This document shows positions 17,185 to 25,791 of a DNA stretch of 64,000 bases, piece by piece. Both the position numbers and the translations under genes were made by a program. The stretch comes from Halobacterium sp. KA-4 (GTDB lineage: Archaea > Halobacteriota > Halobacteria > Halobacteriales > Halobacteriaceae): NCBI RefSeq assembly GCF_021028995.1, contig NZ_JAJJZG010000006.1:62001-126000 (forward strand), in the 5' to 3' direction. The number at the start of each line of letters is the position of its first letter. Within the stretch, counting starts at the first letter, position 1. The notes under the pieces were generated by a model, which saw nothing but the letters and a program-made list of their open reading frames with translations, made no database searches and was not told the DNA's origin.

Positions 17185-18204
17185 ATGTTCACAGGCACAG
17201 GTCTCGGTCACGTCGACTACGTCGTCGAGGGCGCGCCGACGGTTCGCGCGGTGGAGTTCCTCGTGGAGGTGCTCTCGAACCCGTTGAACGCCGTGCTCCT
17301 GCTCGGTGGCGCGCTCTCGGTCGTCGCCGGCATGGTCGCGTACATCAAGTACAAGCCGGCAGCGGCGGACGTGCGCGCGCTCCGCAGCACGCTCGAGGAC
17401 TACCACGCGTTCCTGCCGTGGATGCTCCGACTCGCGGTCGGCCTGCCGCTGGTCGGCGCGGGGTTCGCGGGCTACTTCTTCTCACCGTCGGTCGAAGCGC
17501 CGACGCGCATCCTCCAGGTCCTCATCGGCTTCTTCCTCCTGTTCGGGCTGGCAACCCGCGCGGTCGCGCTCGTCGGCCTGCTGGCGTACCTCACGGGGCT
17601 CGTGCTCCGCCCCGAGCTCGTGCTCGCCAGCGAGTACATCGGCGGATTCCTCGGCGTGCTCCTGCTGGGCGCCGGCCGCCCCAGCGCCGACCACTTGCTC
17701 CAACAGGTCGCCGCCGCGAGAGGGACAATCTACGGTCGCTTCGACCCGCTGCATCCGCTCGTCGAGAAGTTTAACGATATTGTCGGTCCCTACGAGCAGT
17801 ACGCGCCGACGGTCATCCGGCTCGGTGTCGGCTTCAACTTCGCGCTGCTAGGGTTCTGGGAGAAACTCGCGAACCCCGGGATGGCGCTGGCCGTCGTCGA
17901 CAAGTACGATCTCACGGCGGTCGTCCCCGTCGACCCCGGTATGTGGGTCGTCGGCGCCGGCCTCACCGAACTCGCCGTCGGCATCTGCCTGTTCGTCGGG
18001 CTGTTCACGCGCGCGACTGCCGCGGTCGCGTTCGTCGTGTTGACGACGACGCTGTTCGGGCTGCCGGACGACCCCGTGCTCGCGCACATCACGCTGTTTG
18101 GGCTCTCCTCGGCCCTGTTCGTCACCGGCGGCGGCCCGCTCTCGCTGGACGAACGGCTCGCCGCGGTCTCGGAGTACTCGCCGCTGGCCACCTCGACGGA
18201 GTAG
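17185..18204 (+). CDS. DoxX-family membrane protein
   Basis: 339 residues with about eight membrane segments arranged as two similar halves. LRLAVGLPLVGAGFAGYFF and IRLGVGFNFALLGFWEKLANPGM-like sequence, the latter with the DoxX signature of an early 'GxxF...K', and VVGAGLTELAVGICLFVGLFTR fit the DoxX/DoxD family, which acts in membrane redox chemistry. It lies between archease and rtcB on the same strand, but a functional link is not established. ATG 17185 is preferred over one nine codons upstream. Confidence 0.82.
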   Translation: MFTGTGLGHVDYVVEGAPTVRAVEFLVEVLSNPLNAVLLLGGALSVVAGMVAYIKYKPAAADVRALRSTLEDYHAFLPWMLRLAVGLPLVGAGFAGYFFSPSVEAPTRILQVLIGFFLLFGLATRAVALVGLLAYLTGLVLRPELVLASEYIGGFLGVLLLGAGRPSADHLLQQVAAARGTIYGRFDPLHPLVEKFNDIVGPYEQYAPTVIRLGVGFNFALLGFWEKLANPGMALAVVDKYDLTAVVPVDPGMWVVGAGLTELAVGICLFVGLFTRATAAVAFVVLTTTLFGLPDDPVLAHITLFGLSSALFVTGGGPLSLDERLAAVSEYSPLATSTE

Positions 18205-18249
18205 CGCCCAGACGAAACGTATTCCCGGGCTCCGCGCCCATCGCCGAGT

Positions 18250-19749
18250 ATGAACACGTTCGACGCCGACGGCGTCACGCTCCGAGAAGTCGAGGACGAC
18301 GTCTGGGAGCTCGAACGCGACGACGAGATGCGGGTACCCGCGCGCATCTTCGCCAACGAGACGCTGCTCGAAGACATCCAGAACGACAAAACCCTCGAGC
18401 AACTCCGGAACGTCGCCTGCATGCCTGGCGTGGTCGCGCCCGCGCTCTGCATGCCCGACGGCCACCAGGGTTACGGCTTCCCGGTCGGCGGCGTCGCGGC
18501 CTTCGACGCCGAAGACGGCTACATCTCGCCCGGAGCCGTGGGCTTCGACATCAACTGCGGCGTCCGGATGGTGAAGACGAACCTCACCTACGAGGACGTC
18601 CGCGGCCGCGAGGAGGAACTCGTGGACGCGCTGTTCGACGCCGTCCCCTGCGGGCTCGGCGGCGGTGGCGTCCACGACGGCACGCACACCGACCTCGAAG
18701 CCGCGCTCGAACGCGGCGTCGACTGGTGTCTCGAAGAGGGCTACGCGGTGCGCGAGGACCTCCTGCACTGCGAAGACGAAGGCCGCCGCCCGGACGCGGA
18801 CCCTTCGGCCATCTCGAAGAAGGCCAAGGACCGCGGCGCGAGCCAGATGGGGTCGCTGGGCTCGGGCAACCATTTCCTTGAAATCCAGCGCGTCACCGAC
18901 GTCTACGACGACGAGACCGCCGACGCGTTCGGTCTCGACGAGGATCAGGTCGTCGTCCTGATTCACTGTGGCTCGCGCGGGCTCGGCCACCAAGTTTGCT
19001 CGGACTACCTCCGGCGCATCGAACAGGAGTATCCGGACTTCACCGACAACCTCCCGGACAAGGACCTCGCGGCGGCACCCGCGGGCTCCGAGCTCGCCGA
19101 CGACTACTACGGCGCGATGTGCGCCGCCATCAACTTCGCGTGGGTGAACCGCCAACTCATCACGCACGCCGTCCGCGAGACATTCGCGGACGTCTTCGAC
19201 ACCTCTTGGCAGGCCCTGGAGATGGACCTGCTGTACGACGTCGCGCACAACATCGCGAAGAAGGAGTCTCATGACGTGTACGTCACCGAGGACGGCTACA
19301 GCCTCAACGGCGACGGCGGCCGCGTCCAGCGCGACCTCTACGTCCACCGGAAGGGCGCGACGCGCGCGTTCCCCGCCGGCCACCCGGACGTGCCGAAGGC
19401 GTACCGCGACGTCGGCCAGCCCATCATCATCCCCGGCAGCATGGGCGCGGGCAGCTACATCCTGAAGGGCGGCGCGCAGTCGCTGTCGCGGTCGTTCGGC
19501 TCGACGGCACACGGCGCCGGCCGCCTGATGAGCCGGACGCAGGCCAAGCGCGAGTACGGCGGCGGCGAGGTGCAAGCGGACCTCCGCGAGCAGAACGAAA
19601 TCTACGTGAAAGCCGCCTCCGGCGAGACCATCGCCGAGGAAGCCCCCGGCGTCTACAAGGACGTCGACGAGGTCGTCGGCGTCTCCGACGCCCTCGACAT
19701 CGGCGACCTCGTCGTTCGCACGTTCCCTATCGCGAACATCAAGGGGTAG
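18250..19749 (+). CDS. rtcB: RtcB 3'-phosphate RNA ligase
   Basis: 499 residues, the usual archaeal size without an intein. RtcB joins RNA 2',3'-cyclic phosphate (or 3'-phosphate) to 5'-OH ends, for tRNA exon joining and RNA repair, using GTP and Mn. Visible: MPDGHQGYGFPVGGVAAFD, VGFDINCGVRM with metal ligands Asp100 and Cys103, LGSGNHFLEIQ, IHCGSRGLGHQV, and GSMGAGSYI plus STAHGAGR, where the His is the guanylated residue by family knowledge. Confidence 0.96.
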   Translation: MNTFDADGVTLREVEDDVWELERDDEMRVPARIFANETLLEDIQNDKTLEQLRNVACMPGVVAPALCMPDGHQGYGFPVGGVAAFDAEDGYISPGAVGFDINCGVRMVKTNLTYEDVRGREEELVDALFDAVPCGLGGGGVHDGTHTDLEAALERGVDWCLEEGYAVREDLLHCEDEGRRPDADPSAISKKAKDRGASQMGSLGSGNHFLEIQRVTDVYDDETADAFGLDEDQVVVLIHCGSRGLGHQVCSDYLRRIEQEYPDFTDNLPDKDLAAAPAGSELADDYYGAMCAAINFAWVNRQLITHAVRETFADVFDTSWQALEMDLLYDVAHNIAKKESHDVYVTEDGYSLNGDGGRVQRDLYVHRKGATRAFPAGHPDVPKAYRDVGQPIIIPGSMGAGSYILKGGAQSLSRSFGSTAHGAGRLMSRTQAKREYGGGEVQADLREQNEIYVKAASGETIAEEAPGVYKDVDEVVGVSDALDIGDLVVRTFPIANIKG

Positions 19750-20178
19750 TTACCGCGAGAATCCCGGGCCGTTCGGTCCCTGTGGCCCGCTCGGTGCCAT
19801 GCCTTCCGCCAACTGCACGTACTCGGATTCGGGTTGCCCGCTGACTTCCTCGCCATTCTCGTAGCGCACGAAGTTCAAGTAGAACGGCTCCCCGCAGCCC
19901 GGCTCGCCGTCCGCGTCTGACTCGGGTGGATGTGACCACGCCGCAGCGTCCGCCCCACAGACGAACTTCACGCCGTCAGCGTCATCGCTCTCGTACGCTC
20001 GCGGTTCGTCACCGCTCGCGGATTCCGCGAAACTACGTTCCGCGCCCTCGTCCGCGGGCGAGACGTACGTCCACCCCTCCAGCGGGAACGGCGTCACGGA
20101 CTTGTCCGCGAGGTAGGGGTCGCGGTCCAGCTCGGCGACGGCGCCACAGCGAGGACAGTAGTACGACACGTCGACCAT
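19750..20178 (-). CDS. Zinc-ribbon hypothetical protein
   Basis: 142 residues, acidic. It begins MVDVSYYCPRCGAVAELDRD with a CxxC pair near residues 8-11; further Cys residues at VCGAD and PGCGEP could complete a zinc site. The C-terminus ends GPQGPNGPGFSR, Gly/Pro-rich and unusual. Family unknown to me. Its stop abuts the rtcB stop codon convergently, with no space between. Confidence 0.7.
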   Translation of the reverse strand: MVDVSYYCPRCGAVAELDRDPYLADKSVTPFPLEGWTYVSPADEGAERSFAESASGDEPRAYESDDADGVKFVCGADAAAWSHPPESDADGEPGCGEPFYLNFVRYENGEEVSGQPESEYVQLAEGMAPSGPQGPNGPGFSR

Positions 20179-20378
20179 ACCCTGAGTTGGGCGGCCAGCG
20201 GTTTGAGTGTCGCGCCGTCGTGCGACGAGTGCGTTCCGTGGAAATCCACGAATACCGGCCTGGTGGACTGTGAGGGCGACGACGCCGCGAGCGGCGCGCA
20301 GCGCCGTTCGCGGGGGAGGAGGGCTTACGAGTGGCTTACTCCGGAAGACATTAGGACGGACCCACGGATGCATCGGGT

Positions 20379-21230
20379 ATGATAGACGAGACTGCCGAGG
20401 AGATTCGCGAGATGCGGACCCACTCCTCCTCGGTCGTCGCCGTGAAAGCCGCTCGCGCGCTCCGGGACCTCATCGACAACGACTACCCGACTGTCGAGGA
20501 GTACGTGCGGGCGCTGGAGCGAAACAGCAACGCGCTCCGGCGCGCAAACCCCTCGCACGCGTCGCTGGTGACGACCCAGCGAGACATCGTCGAGCGGGTG
20601 CGGGACGCGGAGCCGGCGTCGGTCGTGGAAGCGAAGGAACTCACGGCCGCGGCTATCGACGATGTCGTGGAGTCCGTCGAGCAGGCGAAACACGAGGCCG
20701 CGGCGACGCTGGCCGAGCGCGTCGAGGACGGCCAGACGCTGCTGACCCACGACTACTCCTCGACGGTGCTGGAGGCGCTGGAGACGGCCGCGCAGGACGG
20801 CAAGCACCTCGACGTGTACGTGACGGAGGCCCGACCCCGACACCTCGGCCGGAAGACCGCGCGGACGCTGGCGGCCATCGACCGCATCGAGCCGACGCTC
20901 ATCGTGGACGGTGCGTCGGGCTACTACCTCCCGGAGTGCGACCGGGTGCTGCTCGGAATGGACTGCATCGTCGACGACACGTACTACAACCGCGTCGGCA
21001 CGTACCCGCTGGCCGCAGCAGCTAACGATACGGGGACGCCCGTGACGGTCGCGGGGTCGAGCGCGAAGCTCGTCGACGAGGGGTTCCGCTTCGAGAACGA
21101 CTTCCGGGACGCCAGCGAGGTCATCCGCGAGCCGCCGGAGGGCTTCGACGTGAAGAACCCGGCCTACGACGCGACGCCGACGCGGCTGCTCGACTCGGTC
21201 GTGACTGACGAAGGCGTCCGCGAGTTTTAA
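20379..21230 (+). CDS. eIF2B alpha/beta/delta-family protein (possible ribose-1,5-bisphosphate isomerase)
   Basis: 283 residues. The N-terminal half is helical (EIREMRTHSSSVVAVKAARA) and the C-terminal half is a Rossmann-like domain with LLTHDYSSTVLEALE, VYVTEARPRHLGRKTARTLA, LLGMDCIVDDTYYNRVGTYP and TPVTVAGSSAKL. This is the eIF2B regulatory fold shared with methylthioribose-1-phosphate isomerase and archaeal ribose-1,5-bisphosphate isomerase of the AMP pathway. Which of these it is cannot be decided from sequence alone. Confidence 0.85.
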   Translation: MIDETAEEIREMRTHSSSVVAVKAARALRDLIDNDYPTVEEYVRALERNSNALRRANPSHASLVTTQRDIVERVRDAEPASVVEAKELTAAAIDDVVESVEQAKHEAAATLAERVEDGQTLLTHDYSSTVLEALETAAQDGKHLDVYVTEARPRHLGRKTARTLAAIDRIEPTLIVDGASGYYLPECDRVLLGMDCIVDDTYYNRVGTYPLAAAANDTGTPVTVAGSSAKLVDEGFRFENDFRDASEVIREPPEGFDVKNPAYDATPTRLLDSVVTDEGVREF

Positions 21231-21344
21231 TCGGAGTGGCTGGCCCGTTCCGCCACGCGACCCCGGCCGGGTGCGAGCGCACGAGCGGGCGCAGCGCGTG
21301 AGGCTTGCCGGAACGGCTAACGGCGTGGCAGCGAACGAATAGGT

Positions 21345-21830
21345 ATGCGGCATCTCGACGCCGACCGGGTCTGGAACCACCTCGCCGGTGACCGTCACCC
21401 CCGGCGACTCGTCGTTCTCTCCGCTATCACCCTCGTCAGCGTCGCGTCCGTCGCGTTTCTGCTCGGACTGAACGTCAGGTTCTACGAGTTCTCGGGTTGG
21501 CTCGTCATCGTCCCCGGGATTGCCGTCGCCGGCGGGATTCTCGGTGCCGGTCTCGTGCCGACCATCGGATCGCTGTGGCTCGTCGGCGTCTGGGGGTACG
21601 TCTTCCCGCCGCTGATCGGATACGTCGCCGGCGAGTGGACGGGCGGCGGTCGATACACCTCCCCGAGAATGCTGGGGTTCGCGTACGGGTCCGCCCGCGC
21701 CGAACTCCTCGGCGGCGTCAAGACAAGCCTCAACTTCGGGCTGGTGCTCGCGGTCCTCCTCGGCGTCCTCGGCTACGCCACGGGCTCCGCCGTCAGTTGG
21801 CTGGCGACGCACGTCCGGTCGTCCCAATAA
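21345..21830 (+). CDS. Hypothetical four-helix membrane protein
   Basis: 161 residues. Four hydrophobic segments: at ~20-43, ~49-70 rich in Gly (VPGIAVAGGILGAGLVPTIG), ~72-92 ending at EWTGGG, and ~125-150. A soluble loop RYTSPRMLGFAYGSARAE lies between the third and fourth. No family is recognised. It starts 114 bases after the eIF2B-like gene in the same direction and may have its own promoter. Confidence 0.62.
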   Translation: MRHLDADRVWNHLAGDRHPRRLVVLSAITLVSVASVAFLLGLNVRFYEFSGWLVIVPGIAVAGGILGAGLVPTIGSLWLVGVWGYVFPPLIGYVAGEWTGGGRYTSPRMLGFAYGSARAELLGGVKTSLNFGLVLAVLLGVLGYATGSAVSWLATHVRSSQ

Positions 21831-21859
21831 TGGGCCTCGTATCGCGAGAAAGCGAGGAT

Positions 21860-22057
21860 TCAGCGGCCGTACAGCGCGTACGAGAGCACGAGAAAGCAGA
21901 CGACGGCACCGCCGACGAATCCCACGAGCGCGCCGTAGGGCACATCGGCGTTCCCGAGAACTGCTGCGAGAATCCCGCCGGCGAGCGCCGACGCCAGCAG
22001 GAAGGCGGCACCTGTCTGCCAGCGCTCAACGAACGAGACGGTGGTCTCGTCTGTCAT
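21860..22057 (-). CDS. Small two-helix membrane protein
   Basis: 65 residues, mostly two hydrophobic helices separated by LGNADVPYG. The N-terminus MTDETTVSFVERWQTG is short and acidic. It resembles many small haloarchaeal DUF-type membrane proteins of unknown role. It lies downstream of the TrmB-type regulator on the same strand, with 60 bases between. Confidence 0.6.
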   Translation of the reverse strand: MTDETTVSFVERWQTGAAFLLASALAGGILAAVLGNADVPYGALVGFVGGAVVCFLVLSYALYGR

Positions 22058-22117
22058 AGACCAGAGTCTGGCTGACGTTCGCGTAAGTGTACCGACGAAT
22101 CTACGCGAACGAGAACG

Positions 22118-23176
22118 CTACTCCCGCGGCGGATTGTCGCGGGCGAGCGTGATTTCGTGGGCTTCAACGTCCTCGTAGGCGGCGACGCGACCGCCGATCT
22201 CGACGCGGCCCGCGTCGGTGTCGAGGACGAGCGTTGCAACTTCCTCGGTCTCCTCGAACTTCGTCTCGGCGACGCGGCCGCGGTCCGTGCGCGCGTCGCC
22301 GCTGAGCACGTCGCGGCCGTGGACGGTCGCGTACACGTCGCCGTCGAGCGTCCGGATGTCCTTCACGCAGCGCCGGATGGAGGCGTACGTCCGCGGGAGT
22401 TCGATGTCGGCGGCGTTGCTCTCGTAGAGGGTGTCGTTGGCGGTCGACCAGATGACGGTGCCGAAGAAGCCCGAGACGAGGAAGCCCAGCGCCGAGCGGT
22501 TGAAGATGACGCCGTACTTCTCGGGGTCATCGCGGACCGCGCCCTGTGTCGCGTAGACGGAGTACTGGCCGTCGGCGACGGCGACGACGGGCGTGGTGAC
22601 ACCACGCCGGCCGCGCGCGGTGGTGGCGATCTCACCGTAGTCGAAGTCGTCGGGGTCGGGGGCGTTGCGGACCGGCGTGACGACGAGGTCGACGCTGACG
22701 CCGCGGTCGCGGGCGGCCGCGAGGTCGTCCGCGAAGCGGTCGAGCAGCCCCGGCGTCAGCGAGCAGACCAGTTCGAACTCCGCGCTGTCGATGACGTCGC
22801 CGAAGTAGCGCAGAATCGTCGACCGGGACTTCACCAGCGACACCGCCTCCGTCTCGCGGGCGGGCGTGGTGTACGCCTCCTCGAGGGAGGCGACCATCTG
22901 TGCGAAGTTCGTCTGGAGGTCCGCGAACGCCTCCTCGGGGTCGATGGCGACCACCTTCATCGGCCGGGACTCGCGGAGCTCGACGAGCCCGCGGTCGCCG
23001 AGGCTCCGCACCGTGTCGTACACGCGCGGCTGGGGAATTTCGGTGCGGTCGGCGATTTCGCTGGCGGTGAGTTCGCCGTGCTGTAGCACCGTGAGGTACG
23101 CCTCGATTTCGTACTCGCCGAGGTCGAACCCCGCGCCGACTCGTTCGACCGTCTCGCGGAGGTCCTCGTCGCTCAT
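22118..23176 (-). CDS. trmB: TrmB-family global metabolic regulator
   Basis: 352 residues. The N-terminal winged helix ([39 protein letters not shown]) is followed by a long helix and an effector domain beginning [20 protein letters not shown] and ending in a beta-rich C-terminal part. The length and pattern match Halobacterium salinarum TrmB (VNG1451C), which represses or activates sugar and amino-acid metabolism genes at TACT-N7/8-GAGTA sites and responds to glucose. I found no such site directly upstream here. ATG 23176 is preferred over a GTG four codons upstream. Confidence 0.88.
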   Translation of the reverse strand: MSDEDLRETVERVGAGFDLGEYEIEAYLTVLQHGELTASEIADRTEIPQPRVYDTVRSLGDRGLVELRESRPMKVVAIDPEEAFADLQTNFAQMVASLEEAYTTPARETEAVSLVKSRSTILRYFGDVIDSAEFELVCSLTPGLLDRFADDLAAARDRGVSVDLVVTPVRNAPDPDDFDYGEIATTARGRRGVTTPVVAVADGQYSVYATQGAVRDDPEKYGVIFNRSALGFLVSGFFGTVIWSTANDTLYESNAADIELPRTYASIRRCVKDIRTLDGDVYATVHGRDVLSGDARTDRGRVAETKFEETEEVATLVLDTDAGRVEIGGRVAAYEDVEAHEITLARDNPPRE

Positions 23177-23256
23177 ACCGCCACCCACGGTGACCCCGCT
23201 CTTTTACCCTGCGGTCGGCGGTCGGTGACGCGACACGTTCGACCGGCGGCCCGCGC

Positions 23257-24018
23257 CTACATGTACATCCGGTCGTCGGGTTGCTCGTCGTCGTCGGCGC
23301 GTTGGACGCGCTCGCTCAACTCTTCGTAGTGCTGGGCGACTTCCGCCGCGAACGCTTCGAGGGGGGCGGTGTCCACGTCGAGGTCGTAGACGTCGCTGAC
23401 GGCGTCCACGAGTCGAATCGCGGCTTCGACGTCCGGCGCTTGCGCGTGGACCGGCGTCGTGTACACGCACGCCCGGCGGTCGCTGTCGATGCCGTGCGCG
23501 AGTAGTTCCGCGTTCACGCCGTCGAGGAAGCCGTTGCCCATCGGCGGCACGTCCGCGTCTTCGAGGCGGGCTTCCTGGTAGTCGTCGGTCGCGATGTAGA
23601 ACGTGCGGTGGCCGTCGGGGCCGTGGGCGACCGGAACGCCCGACAGCACCGCGGTCTCTTGGACGTCGTTGTCGTCCAACCACGTCCCGAGCGCGCTGCT
23701 GAACGCGCCCGACACGGAGACTGGCACGAACAGTTCGCCGACGAGCACGGTGACGTCGACGTCGGGCTTCGAGAAGAAGCGCGTGTGGTGGCGCGGCGTC
23801 CCGTTCTCGAACGGCGTAATCGCGGGGAGGCCCTCGACGGCGACGTGGCCGGTCTGTTCGAGTTCGAGGTGGTCCACGAGGAAGTCCGCGGCCGTCAGGC
23901 CGGCGAGCCCGAATTCGGAGAACCCACAGAGGAGTGCGTCGCTGGGCTTGGTGTCGTGCGTGAACTCGAACTCGGGCTCGCTCCGGGTGGGGGCGGTCCC
24001 CGTAGCGTCGTCTGCCAT
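23257..24018 (-). CDS. PAC2-family proteasome assembly chaperone-like protein
   Basis: 253 residues. LLCGFSEFGLAGLTAADFLVDHL near the start, 'VTVLVGELFVPV' and a late AQAPDVEAAIRLVDAVSDVY helix match the PAC2 family. Archaeal members are related to eukaryotic proteasome-assembling chaperones, though an assembly role in haloarchaea is not shown. The tail YEELSERVQRADDDEQPDDR is acidic and disordered. It starts 39 bases after the 5'-nucleotidase gene, so the two may share a transcript. Confidence 0.83.
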   Translation of the reverse strand: MADDATGTAPTRSEPEFEFTHDTKPSDALLCGFSEFGLAGLTAADFLVDHLELEQTGHVAVEGLPAITPFENGTPRHHTRFFSKPDVDVTVLVGELFVPVSVSGAFSSALGTWLDDNDVQETAVLSGVPVAHGPDGHRTFYIATDDYQEARLEDADVPPMGNGFLDGVNAELLAHGIDSDRRACVYTTPVHAQAPDVEAAIRLVDAVSDVYDLDVDTAPLEAFAAEVAQHYEELSERVQRADDDEQPDDRMYM

Positions 24019-24057
24019 ACCGGGACGACGGCAACCAACCCCTTATCCGTTGCCCGG

Positions 24058-25404
24058 TCAGTCGTCGGCGTGCATCGTGACGCGCCCCTCGATTTCGGGG
24101 TCGATGCCGTGTTCGCGGGCGTACTCCGCAAGCACCTGGTGTTGGATGCCGAGGCGGTCGACGCGGTGGGCTTCGTCGAGCGCGGGGAACTCGTCGTCCG
24201 TGTAGAAGAGGTAGTCGGTGGTCGCCAACGTGTACGTCGCGCCGGGGTCGACGGGCTCGCCGGCGACCCGGACTTCCAGCAGTTCGTCGGTGGTCTCGTC
24301 CCACGTGAGTTCCGCGCCGGAGACGTGAGCGTGCCACCAGTCGGGTTCCGCGAAGCCCAGCGACCCGCCCTTCGCGCCGCGGAACACGTCCAGCAGTTCC
24401 GCGCCCGTGAGTTCGGCGACGGAGACCGACTCCTCAAAGGGGACGACGCTGACGAGGTCCGCGACGGTCACGTCGCCCGCGATGGCGGGGCCGTCGCGGA
24501 CGCCGCCGGAGTTCTGGAGCGCGACGTCCGTGTCGGCGGCCCACCGGTAGGCGTCCGCGACGAAGTTCCCGATGCGGGACTCGCCGCGGAACAGCGTCGA
24601 CTCGGTGCGCTCCATCGGCTCCGCGACGTGGCCGACGGTGTCGTTCAGGCCAGTCTCGGCCATGCGCTCGCGGAGGCGCTCGGCGAGTGGTTCGTAGACG
24701 GGCGCGTCGGCGACGACGTGGCGCGTGACTTCGCCGGCTTCGAGGTCGACTTCGAGAACGACCTCCCCGCCGGAGCCGGGGCGCGTGAGCAGGGTGTCGT
24801 CGAGGCGTTCGACGCGCTCGGCGGGGATGTGGCCGCCCAGCACCGCGTCCACGTCCGTCGTAGCGGCGAGTTCCTCGTCGCCGCGGCCGAGGTGCGAGAG
24901 AGCGACTACGTAGTCCGCGCCCGCCTCGCGGAGCTGTTCGCTGGCCTCCCGCGTCGCCTCGATTGGGTCGGTGACGGTGAGGTCGCTCGCCATCGGGTTC
25001 AGCGACGGCGTGGCGTCGTCGAGCACGCCGAGGAAGCCGACGCGTGCGCCGTCGACCTCGACGATGGTCCACGGGTCGACGCCAGCGACGCGGTCGCCGT
25101 CCCGGTAGACGTTCGCGGACACCCACGTTTGCGGGGAGTCGGCGACGATTTCGCCGGTGACGTCGGCGCCGTAGTCGAAGTCGTGGTTGCCGAACGTCTC
25201 CACGTCGGGCTCGACGGCGTCGTAGAGGTCCAGTGCCTGCCGGCCCTCGGTCACCAGCGAGAGCACGCCCGGGGCCGTGTTGTCGCCCGAGCCCGCCGCA
25301 ATCGCACTGCCGCGGTCGCGCAGCACGGACGCGAGCTGGCCGGCCTTCGTGGGCGAGTCGTAGACGTTCTCCAAATCGGAGTAGTGGAAAATCCGGACCG
25401 CCAT
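24058..25404 (-). CDS. 5'-nucleotidase/metallophosphatase family enzyme
   Basis: 448 residues, no signal peptide, so it should act in the cytoplasm, unlike most relatives. The N-terminal metallophosphatase domain shows HYSDLENVYDSPTKAG (normally HTNDLHG), GSGDNTAPGVLS, TFGNHDFDYG and ALSHLGRGDEE. The C-terminal nucleotidase domain has ESRIGNFVADAYRWAADTDV, LQNSGGVRDG and YTLATTDYLFYTDD. The first motif departs from the usual Asp-Leu-His ligands (Asp-Leu-Glu), so metal use may differ. Confidence 0.86.
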   Translation of the reverse strand: MAVRIFHYSDLENVYDSPTKAGQLASVLRDRGSAIAAGSGDNTAPGVLSLVTEGRQALDLYDAVEPDVETFGNHDFDYGADVTGEIVADSPQTWVSANVYRDGDRVAGVDPWTIVEVDGARVGFLGVLDDATPSLNPMASDLTVTDPIEATREASEQLREAGADYVVALSHLGRGDEELAATTDVDAVLGGHIPAERVERLDDTLLTRPGSGGEVVLEVDLEAGEVTRHVVADAPVYEPLAERLRERMAETGLNDTVGHVAEPMERTESTLFRGESRIGNFVADAYRWAADTDVALQNSGGVRDGPAIAGDVTVADLVSVVPFEESVSVAELTGAELLDVFRGAKGGSLGFAEPDWWHAHVSGAELTWDETTDELLEVRVAGEPVDPGATYTLATTDYLFYTDDEFPALDEAHRVDRLGIQHQVLAEYAREHGIDPEIEGRVTMHADD

Positions 25405-25511
25405 TATCGAATTGAAGGCCCGCAGCGGGGAAGAGCGCTTCGATGAGCGGCACTCCCGCCGCGAGCGCGGGGACGGACAGGGCTAAATGCGGGAGCCGGC
25501 TACTGGTGAAT

Positions 25512-25748
25512 ATGCTTACGGTGGCGAGCGACGACGACACCCTGTACGTCGCGGAAGACGAGGGGCAGCGCGGTCAGGACGGCCCGTTCTACGTGGTCTA
25601 CCGGACAGAGGACCGCGAGGGCCGGTACGGCTTCTACTGCTCGAACTGCGAGTCAATCGACGTCGCAATGGACTCGATGCGCCGCATCAAGTGCAACGGC
25701 TGCGGGAACTTCACGAAGCCCGAGGAGTGGGACTCCGCCCACGAGTAG
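25512..25748 (+). CDS. DUF5816-like zinc-binding small protein
   Basis: 78 residues with two Cys pairs (FYCSNCESID near residue 46 and IKCNGCGNF near 64), which should form a single zinc ribbon. The central YVVYRTEDREGRYGFYCSNC run matches the haloarchaeal DUF5816 family. ATG 25512 (MLTVASDDD) is chosen; an in-frame ATG at 25443 would add 23 residues that overlap the likely promoter region of the divergent nucleotidase gene. Confidence 0.72.
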   Translation: MLTVASDDDTLYVAEDEGQRGQDGPFYVVYRTEDREGRYGFYCSNCESIDVAMDSMRRIKCNGCGNFTKPEEWDSAHE

Positions 25749-25791
25749 CCACAACCCGAGTTTTAACCACTGGGTCGGCGATTGCGCAGCC

